Source: UBA2256 sp964531105 (GTDB lineage: Bacteria > Spirochaetota > Spirochaetia > Treponematales > Rectinemataceae). From it: a stretch of DNA of 64,000 bases. Numbering within the stretch: position 1 is the stretch's first letter; each line of letters begins with the position of its first letter. A program made the translations under genes and the position numbers. The notes beneath the pieces were generated by a model. It had not been told where the DNA came from. It searched no databases and saw nothing but the letters and a program-made list of their open reading frames with translations. This document shows, piece by piece, positions 59,413 through 64,000 of this stretch. The DNA is taken from positions 1 through 64,000 of the forward strand of contig CAZHFN010000008.1 in assembly GCA_964531105.1 (NCBI GenBank). The letters are read 5' to 3'.

Positions 59413-59864
59413 TCCTCGTCCCCTTCAGGCCTGATAATTTTTTGATTGTTTCTACGATCAGCCAGATGCGAAAAGATAGTATCCACCGGAACCGCTGCGC
59501 CCTTGCCGATTCCCGGACAGGATGCGGCTTCTGCCTTCCAGGCTCCGGGGGAGGATAGGATCTCTTCCCAGAAAGGATAGGTTCGGCATTGGACAGGGCG
59601 TGCAGAGTAAACGGAGCATTTGCCACCAAAGAGGAATATGCAGTCGTAATGTTTCTTTTCCCTAAGGGAGAGCGCCCTTCCCTCTCCTGTGTCCACCCAG
59701 CGGCAGTAAGATTCTATGAACTCATCCCTTTCCATGCCTAGAAAATTTTCAAGGCGGGCTAGATCCGTTTCTCCAAGCCATACATAGCCCGGTGAACCGG
59801 TACAGCAGAAGGAACAAGCGCTGCATTCAAAGCACAGGCCGGACAAAGTATCTAGGTCTATCAT
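59400..59864 (-). CDS. YkgJ family cysteine-cluster protein
   Basis: A 154-residue protein of the YkgJ/UPF0153 family with an eight-cysteine-type cluster: CFECSACSFCC near the N-terminus, then CSVYSARPVQCRTYPFW, which in this family is thought to bind zinc or an Fe-S cluster. The function is not established. The open frame reaches back to 60035, but that part is only the tRNA-Tyr gene read as protein. ATG 59864 has GGAGGA seven bases upstream, so it is the real start. It follows tRNA-Tyr and its terminator and precedes mltG. Confidence 0.86.
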   Translation of the reverse strand: MIDLDTLSGLCFECSACSFCCTGSPGYVWLGETDLARLENFLGMERDEFIESYCRWVDTGEGRALSLREKKHYDCIFLFGGKCSVYSARPVQCRTYPFWEEILSSPGAWKAEAASCPGIGKGAAVPVDTIFSHLADRRNNQKIIRPEGDEECPS

Positions 59865-59891
59865 CCAGTCCTCCGCAGGGTAAAAGAAACG

Positions 59892-59919
59892 AAAAAAAAC
59901 CTCCTCGAAAAGGAGGAGG
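59892..59919 (-). terminator. Intrinsic terminator of the tRNA-Thr/tRNA-Tyr unit
   Basis: On the minus strand CCTCCTC (59913-59919) and GAGGAGG (59900-59906) form a perfect 7-bp stem followed by T8 (59892-59899), five bases after the tRNA-Tyr 3' end. Confidence 0.93.
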
Positions 59920-59923
59920 TTTT

Positions 59924-60005
59924 GGGGAGAGAAGGATTTGAACCTTCGAAGGCGTAAGCCAACAGATTTACAGTCTGCCCCCTTTGGCCACTCGGGAATC
60001 TCCCC
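59924..60005 (-). tRNA. tRNA-Tyr (GTA anticodon)
   Basis: 82 bases with a long variable arm (class II, as expected for bacterial tRNA-Tyr). Acceptor GGGGAGA pairs with TCTCCCC; the anticodon loop CTGTAAA holds GTA; the T arm has GGTTCAAATCC. The 3' CCA is not encoded, so a CCA-adding enzyme must supply it. It lies 25 bases after tRNA-Thr. Confidence 0.97.
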
Positions 60006-60030
60006 AAGAAGGGCGCCATCAAATCCTCGA

Positions 60031-60102
60031 GCCATCTCCCGGAATCGAACCGGGGACCCCGAGATTACAAGTCACGTGCTCTGCCAACTGAGCTAAGATG
60101 GC
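60031..60102 (-). tRNA. tRNA-Thr (TGT anticodon)
   Basis: 72 bases. Acceptor GCCATCT pairs with AGATGGC. The D arm has AGCTCAGTTGGCAGAGC, the anticodon loop CTTGTAA gives TGT, and the T arm is CCCCGGTTCGATTCCGGG-like. CCA is not encoded. First gene of a two-tRNA transcript with tRNA-Tyr. Confidence 0.97.
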
Positions 60103-60110
60103 ACGAAGCG

Positions 60111-60140
60111 ACTATACAGAAAAGCTCAAGCGCGCGTCAA
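60111..60140 (-). promoter_or_regulatory. Promoter of the tRNA-Thr/tRNA-Tyr unit
   Basis: On the minus strand TTGACG (60135-60140), an 18-base spacer, and TATAGT (60111-60116). The -10 ends nine bases before the tRNA-Thr gene. It is one of the best consensus promoters in the window. Confidence 0.8.
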
Positions 60141-60160
60141 GGGCATTCGGGAAAATTGCC

Positions 60161-60925
60161 TTATTTCGCGGGTGAAAAGATTTTTCCGTTCCATGACTCG
60201 GGATGGAATGCCTCGGGGTGGATATGGATGAGGCTCAATGCAAGCTGGCCGTCTAGTATCGCCTGATGGTCAGAAACAGGGTCGGGCTGCCGTTCGCTCC
60301 TGCCCTCGGCCAGGAAGCAATACGTATAGCCGTCCAGGCCATCAAAGCACTTGAGCTGATCGTAGTAGCGGTTTATGCCGGGTGCCGTCCACCGAGCCGG
60401 CCTGTCCGCATCATCCGCCGAAGGGCCATTTATATTCAGGAAGCTGTCAGGCTTCCAGAGGGCAGCCAGTGCGGTAAGGTGGCGTGAGACAAAGGCGGCA
60501 CAGCAGCGGTAATCCAGGGGAGCCTTGTACTGGGCACAGGATACGGCTATGGCGGGCACTCCTGCCAGTGCTGCCTGGCGGGCTGCTCCGCAGGTGCCGG
60601 AATAGATAATATCTGTGCCTAGATTAGGGCCTCTGTTGATGCCCGAAATCACCAGATCGGGTTTCCAGGGCAGGATGCCCAATCCGGCTACGATGACGCA
60701 GTCGGCGGGGGTGCCTGAGCAGCTGTAAAATCCTTCCCTTAGTTTTCGTACCTTGGTGGGATGCTTCAGCGTCATGGCATGGGAGACTCCAGAGCGCTCT
60801 GTCTCGGGAGCGATGACAATAATATCCCTTTCTCCGCCACCGAAGGAGTTGGAAGAAAGATAGTCCACAAGGACAGATAAACCTTCGGCATCAATGCCGT
60901 CATCGTTGGTGACAAGAATTCGCAT
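60161..60925 (-). CDS. surE: 5'/3'-nucleotidase SurE
   Basis: A 254-residue metal-dependent nucleoside monophosphate phosphatase. It has the metal-site opening MRILVTNDDGIDAEGLSVL and then ERSGVSHAMTLKHP. DLVISGINRGPNLGTDIIYSGTCGAARQAALAGVPAIAVS is the family core, seen here in full order. It turns over nucleotides, often induced in stationary phase. The start codon is 13 bases after the galactokinase-like gene, so the two are co-transcribed. It ends about 20 bases before the tRNA promoter. Confidence 0.95.
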   Translation of the reverse strand: MRILVTNDDGIDAEGLSVLVDYLSSNSFGGGERDIIVIAPETERSGVSHAMTLKHPTKVRKLREGFYSCSGTPADCVIVAGLGILPWKPDLVISGINRGPNLGTDIIYSGTCGAARQAALAGVPAIAVSCAQYKAPLDYRCCAAFVSRHLTALAALWKPDSFLNINGPSADDADRPARWTAPGINRYYDQLKCFDGLDGYTYCFLAEGRSERQPDPVSDHQAILDGQLALSLIHIHPEAFHPESWNGKIFSPAK

Positions 60926-60938
60926 TAGAAACTCCGCT

Positions 60939-62087
60939 TTAGATATTGCTTGTTTTCATTCCGCCGGTTATGGCTGTTTCGTATACTTGGGCTTTGAAGC
61001 CGAAAATTCGCTCGTATTCTTCAAGACGCTTCTTATATTCCTCCAGCGCTTCGGAGCGAAGCACTGATACTATGCAACCCCCAAAGCCCGGACCCGTCAT
61101 GCGGGAGCAGAGTATGCCGTCGATCTCCAGAGAGCGTTTTACCAGCCAATCTATCTCCGGACAGGATATCTCGTAATGATTTCTCAAGGAATTATGGGAT
61201 TTGTTTATTATCCTTCCAAAGGAAGCGGCATCCTGCCTCGACAGGGCTTCCTCGGCTTCCATCACCCGGCCTAGCTCTTCGATGACGTGGATACATCTTC
61301 GGCGGATACTCTCAGGCAGGACTCCCATGAGGTCATCTAGATCAGACATCCGCACATCTCGTAGGGTTTTTCCGCCCCGAGGCGCGACCATCTTAAGGCA
61401 TTTTCTGCAGTCATCGCTCCTCTGCCTGAGCTCGGCTTCAGCGGATATGCGAGGCACGCGGGAATCGGTGAGCACGAGGCTCCAGCCCTCGTCCAGAAAC
61501 TGCACTGCCCTTCTTCTGGGAATTCTCATATCGATTATGGACAGGGCTCTGGAACCTGGGGAGGTGCCGGTGAGGTAATCGTAGAGGGCCGCTGGTTTTT
61601 CCATGAAGGATGATTGGGCATTGCAGGCGATCACTGCGAGATCTTCATTTTTGATGGAAAGGCCGTAGATTGTTTTGAGAGCGTGGGCTGTTGCCATGTT
61701 TATGGCTGCAGATATTCCCAACCCAAGCCCCTGTGGCACATTGCCGGATATGGTGACATTGACGCCCCTGGACTGTACATCGAAGTTGCGGGCGAAATAG
61801 TCGAATATGGATTTAACGTTGTTGGCCCAGCGATCCTCGCGCTTATACTTGAGCGTACCCGTGGAAGCCCGCTTTCGCTCGCCCAAATCGGCGGCAAAGA
61901 AGCGCATGGATGAATCCTTGCGCTGGGATATGGCAACCTTCATTTCGAAGGATGAGGCGGCTGCCAGCACCAGACCTTCGCTGTCCGCCGTATGCTCGCC
62001 CAAGAGTTTGATCGTGGCAGGTGCCGAGGCAATACAGAGAGGCGGAGCTTCATATTCTGTCTGGTGAACCGCGGCGATGTCTCTCAT
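60939..62087 (-). CDS. galK: Galactokinase-like GHMP kinase with altered active-site motifs
   Basis: A 382-residue GHMP-family protein that reads end to end like galactokinase. The first motif, normally GRVNLIGEHTDYN, is ATIKLLGEHTADSEG (residues 24-38), so the Arg, Asn and sugar-binding Asp are Thr, Lys and Ala. The ATP loop, normally GAGLSSSAA, is GLGLGISAA (118-126). The catalytic MDQ is MEK (160-162), leaving Glu in place of Asp. Motif 3, MTGPGFGGCIVSV near the C-terminus, is normal. It could be a diverged galactokinase, a kinase for another sugar, or a regulator such as the Gal3-like paralogues of yeast. galM is present 33 kb away. It has its own promoter with an extended -10. Confidence 0.75.
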   Translation of the reverse strand: MRDIAAVHQTEYEAPPLCIASAPATIKLLGEHTADSEGLVLAAASSFEMKVAISQRKDSSMRFFAADLGERKRASTGTLKYKREDRWANNVKSIFDYFARNFDVQSRGVNVTISGNVPQGLGLGISAAINMATAHALKTIYGLSIKNEDLAVIACNAQSSFMEKPAALYDYLTGTSPGSRALSIIDMRIPRRRAVQFLDEGWSLVLTDSRVPRISAEAELRQRSDDCRKCLKMVAPRGGKTLRDVRMSDLDDLMGVLPESIRRRCIHVIEELGRVMEAEEALSRQDAASFGRIINKSHNSLRNHYEISCPEIDWLVKRSLEIDGILCSRMTGPGFGGCIVSVLRSEALEEYKKRLEEYERIFGFKAQVYETAITGGMKTSNI

Positions 62088-62158
62088 CGATCCTTCTTTT
62101 CGGGGGATGTTCCGCTCTTCCCTGCGGTCTGCCCGGGAAAAACTTGGGATTTGAACAT

Positions 62159-62188
62159 TTTATAGCATTTCTCGTTTTGGTTCAACAA
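62159..62188 (-). promoter_or_regulatory. Probable promoter of galK-surE
   Basis: On the minus strand TTGTTG (62183-62188), 18 bases, then TGC-TATAAA with -10 at 62159-62164 (extended -10). The start would be about 65 bases before the galK ATG. The -35 overlaps the end of the small upstream gene. Confidence 0.6.
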
Positions 62189-62508
62189 AAAACGTTTCCT
62201 GCCTTTATCATTTTTTCCAGACGGCTTAGCTTGGCCTGGGCATCTTTAAGCTCTGCCTCGTAACGGCGACGCTCCCGTATCTTGGCCTCCACCGCCTTTA
62301 CCTTCCAAGCTCCTTCTTTGCCAAGGTATTCGGTAACTACCCTTCCCTCTTTTCGCTTTACAAGGTAGACGTAGGCGCCGTTTCCCCGTTTTTTTACAGA
62401 AAGCGCCCCCTTGGGTCTCTGCTGGCATTCCTGTCGCAAGCGGGTGACAGTGCGGAGAACCTGTTGATGCTCGCTCTGGAGCATGGTGTCTATGGCGCTA
62501 AGAGGCAT
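62182..62508 (-). CDS. Small basic protein, DUF6788-like
   Basis: A 108-residue basic protein. The N-terminal helical part (LQSEHQQVLRTVTRLRQECQQ) is followed by a compact beta segment (KGALSVKKRGNGAYVYLVKRKEGRVVTEYLGKEG, given as seen) and a C-terminal coiled helix (VEAKIRERRRYEAELKDAQAKLSRLEKMI). The pattern of a Lys-Gly turn followed by YVYL-RKEG--VTEYLG resembles the DUF6788 family of small proteins often found near mobile elements or integrases; no such element is visible here. Function unknown. It lies between tRNA-Arg and galK on the same strand. Confidence 0.65.
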   Translation of the reverse strand: MPLSAIDTMLQSEHQQVLRTVTRLRQECQQRPKGALSVKKRGNGAYVYLVKRKEGRVVTEYLGKEGAWKVKAVEAKIRERRRYEAELKDAQAKLSRLEKMIKAGNVFC

Positions 62509-62546
62509 GGAAAGGAGTATACAGTAAAAATACGGGAAAATGACAA

Positions 62547-62587
62547 AAAACTTCGAAAAAACTGAAGAGGAAAGAATCCGATTCTTT
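62547..62587 (-). terminator. Possible terminator after tRNA-Arg
   Basis: Directly after the tRNA on the minus strand, AAAGAAT (62581-62587) pairs with ATTCTTT (62571-62577) around three bases. CCTCTTCAGTTTTTT follows, with a second small stem CTTC/GAAG. The stem is AT-rich and the T tract is offset, so efficiency is uncertain. Confidence 0.45.
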
Positions 62588-62660
62588 GAGCGATGCGCGA
62601 TTCGAACGCGCGACCTTCGGCTCCGGAGGCCGACGCTCTATCCAGCTGAGCTAATCGCTC
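62588..62660 (-). tRNA. tRNA-Arg (CCG anticodon)
   Basis: 73 bases. Acceptor GAGCGAT pairs with ATCGCTC. The D arm is AGCTCAGCTGGATAGAGC, the anticodon loop CTCCGGA gives CCG for the codon CGG, and the T arm is CGCGCGTTCGAATCGCGC. CCA is not encoded. A single gene with its own promoter. Confidence 0.96.
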
Positions 62661-62709
62661 GATCATTGTCGCCCAAGGGTATTGGATGGGCTGCCCTGAA
62701 GGCCTGGGC

Positions 62710-62739
62710 ATGATAGTACGGTTGATCAGATTCAGTCAA
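62710..62739 (-). promoter_or_regulatory. Probable promoter of tRNA-Arg
   Basis: On the minus strand TTGACT (62734-62739), an 18-base spacer and TATCAT (62710-62715). Transcription would start about 45 bases before the tRNA. The divergent maf gene starts 18 bases beyond the -35. Confidence 0.55.
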
Positions 62740-62756
62740 TCGGCCATTATCTGGAC

Positions 62757-63380
62757 ATGGAAACCATACTGCTTGCTTCTTCTTCGCCCCGGCGCAGAGA
62801 GCTACTGGAAAGCCTTTCAATACCTTTTACCGTACTAAGCCCCGATGTAGACGAAACTGCCTACGATGCCTTGGAGCCCGAGTTCAGAGTGGGAGCCTTG
62901 GCCGAGGCCAAGGCGTTGGCAGTGAGGGACAAGCTTTTACGAGAATCCCTGCCTCGGCCAAGGCTCATGCTAGCCGCCGACACGCTTGTGGTACTCGGCG
63001 AAGGCACAAGCTTAGAGGTCATTGGCAAACCCGAAAACCTGGACGAGGCCAGGATTATGCTCACGCGACTCCAGGGAAGGACACACAGGGTATACTCGGG
63101 GCTCTGCCTTTACGATTTAGGGTCAGGAAAGCGGGAAACAGTCGTGGCCACAACCAAGGTCAGGTTTGCGCCCATGAAGGACAAGGAAATCGAGGAGTAT
63201 CTGGGCTGGAATGAATGGCAGGGTGCTGCAGGAGCCTACCAGATTCAGGGCAGAGCATCCTGGTATATAAGGGACATTGCAGGATCATGGTCCTGTGTCG
63301 TGGGCTTGCCAATACGTGAGCTTTATGGCATTCTGTCCAACGCCGGTTATGAATTCGCGCCGGTAAAGGGCACGAAGTAG
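62757..63380 (+). CDS. maf: Maf family nucleotide pyrophosphatase
   Basis: A 207-residue house-cleaning enzyme that hydrolyses non-canonical or excess nucleoside triphosphates (dTTP/UTP type in many members). The signature LASSSPRRRELLESLSIPF is at the N-terminus. ADTLVVLGEG (catalytic Asp region), IGKPENLDEARIMLTRLQGRTHRVYSG and the C-terminal WQGAAGAYQIQGRASWYIRDIAGSWSCVVGLPI follow in family order. The start ATG 62757 lies directly opposite the tRNA-Arg promoter. It is followed by rpsB after 89 bases. Confidence 0.94.
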   Translation: METILLASSSPRRRELLESLSIPFTVLSPDVDETAYDALEPEFRVGALAEAKALAVRDKLLRESLPRPRLMLAADTLVVLGEGTSLEVIGKPENLDEARIMLTRLQGRTHRVYSGLCLYDLGSGKRETVVATTKVRFAPMKDKEIEEYLGWNEWQGAAGAYQIQGRASWYIRDIAGSWSCVVGLPIRELYGILSNAGYEFAPVKGTK

Positions 63381-63436
63381 CCCAATATTTTCCGCCTTCT
63401 GGTTTTACAGCCAGATGGACGAGAACAAGAGAAGGG

Positions 63437-63456
63437 GATCGGCAATAATGCCGATC
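63437..63456 (+). promoter_or_regulatory. Stem-loop next to the rpsB ribosome-binding site
   Basis: GATCGGCA (63437-63444) pairs perfectly with TGCCGATC (63449-63456) around ATAA, two bases before CGGGAGG, the rpsB ribosome-binding site. Its arms share GATCGGC/GCCGATC with hairpin 1 of the glyS leader. It could be part of the autogenous S2 control element or a general leader motif of this genome. Confidence 0.55.
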
Positions 63457-63469
63457 ACGGGAGGAATAC

Positions 63470-64000
63470 GTGGCAGTAGTCACCATGAAAAACCTGCTCG
63501 AGTCCGGTGTGCATTTCGGACATCAGGTTAAGCGCTGGGACCCCAGGATGAAGAAATTCATCTTCGCCGAGCGCAACGGAATCCACATCATTGATCTGCA
63601 GAAGACCATCCAGGCCATCAAAGACGCCTACGATGCGGTTCAGAAGACCGTAAGTTCGGGCAAGTCGGTACTCTTTGTAGGCACCAAGAAGCAGGCTCAG
63701 ACCGCTATCCAGAAAGAAGCGGAGCGCAGCGAACAGTTCTATGTGAACAATCGCTGGCTCGGCGGAATGCTTACCAATTTCAGTACCATCAAGAAATCCA
63801 TCCAGCGCCTCAAGAAGATCGAACGCATGGAAGTGGACGGCACCTTTGAAAGTCTTACCAAGAAGGAAGTCGCCAGTCTTCAGAAGGAAAAGATCAAGCT
63901 GGAGAAGAACCTCGGCGGCATCAAGGAAATGAAGGACCTGCCCGGCATCATTTTCGTGGTGGACACCAGGAAAGAAGCCATTGCCGTGGCCGAAGCCCAG
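63470..64000 (+). CDS. rpsB: 30S ribosomal protein S2, N-terminal part (3' end outside window)
   Basis: The first 177 residues of S2. The start is GTG 63470 with GGGAGG upstream, giving MAVVTMKNLLESGVHFGHQ, the classic S2 opening. WDPRMKKFIFAERNGIHIIDLQKT, GKSVLFVGTKKQAQ, NNRWLGGMLTNF and the coiled-coil KLEKNLGGIKEMKDLPGIIFVVD then follow, running off the edge in frame. The tsf gene normally follows outside the window. Confidence 0.97.
   Translation, partial: MAVVTMKNLLESGVHFGHQVKRWDPRMKKFIFAERNGIHIIDLQKTIQAIKDAYDAVQKTVSSGKSVLFVGTKKQAQTAIQKEAERSEQFYVNNRWLGGMLTNFSTIKKSIQRLKKIERMEVDGTFESLTKKEVASLQKEKIKLEKNLGGIKEMKDLPGIIFVVDTRKEAIAVAEAQ

Noticed and set aside
59865..60035. Extended N-terminus of the YkgJ-type protein
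   Set aside because: It is the tRNA-Tyr gene and its terminator translated by accident; ATG 59864 has a proper SD.
1..64000. CRISPR arrays, prophage, transposases, toxin-antitoxin or defence islands
   Set aside because: No regularly spaced repeats, no integrase or transposase motifs and no known defence proteins appear in any frame; the region is core chromosome.

Overview
This window reads as about 64 kb of housekeeping chromosome from a spirochaete, most likely a free-living or gut Treponema/Spirochaeta relative. The case rests on protein flavour and gene order: a BMP/PnrA(TmpC)-type purine nucleoside ABC transporter, MreBCD-PBP2-RodA followed by a radical SAM/DUF2344 fusion, cmk-rpsA, dnaG-rpoD, and the general codon use. 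The sequence is moderately GC-rich and densely coding, with many 1-20 nt overlaps. Genus-level placement is inference. Two runs of exactly 100 N (4886-4985 and 6584-6683) are scaffold gaps of unknown true size and interrupt two genes.

Layout. 1-9.3 kb: four aminoacyl-tRNA synthetase genes (gltX 3' end, glnS, glyS truncated by a gap, tyrS) interspersed with a DUF1846 protein, a gapped branched-chain amino-acid-type binding protein, xdhC and an HU gene. 9.3-15.6 kb (minus): one nucleoside salvage operon, from promoter to binding protein, hairpin, ATPase, two permeases, purine nucleoside phosphorylase and nitroreductase. 15.6-21.7 kb: ABC-F ATPase, phosphoesterase, HflC/HflK, an RluA-type pseudouridine synthase and a DUF212 protein. 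21.8-31.1 kb (plus): a GH57-family protein with lost catalytic motifs, murC, yicC, an unusual CMP-kinase-like protein, galM, prfB with its programmed frameshift, an unknown membrane protein and ftsY. 31.1-34.6 kb: LolC/D/E-type lipoprotein release transporter. 34.6-43.9 kb (plus): recA, folK, scpA, scpB, rluB-like, cmk, rpsA, a sigma-54 activator, a YfgM-like TPR protein and a lipoprotein.

44-62.5 kb (minus): a long block read right to left. It starts with tRNA-Arg, a small DUF6788-like protein, galactokinase-like galK, surE, tRNA-Thr, tRNA-Tyr and a YkgJ-type cysteine-cluster protein. It continues with mltG, dnaG, rpoD, a zinc-ribbon coiled-coil protein, the RNase P RNA (rnpB) and a TPR protein. 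It ends with mreB, mreC, mreD, mrdA, rodA and the radical SAM fusion. The right edge (plus) has maf and the start of rpsB.

No prophage, insertion sequence, CRISPR array, toxin-antitoxin or defence island is visible; I do not see a wholly new multi-gene system. The observations most worth following are several familiar-fold proteins with altered catalytic residues (GH57-like, GalK-like, CMP-kinase-like, the second ABC-F site), structured leaders in front of glyS and rpsB, and the radical SAM-DUF2344 fusion tied to the rod-shape operon.
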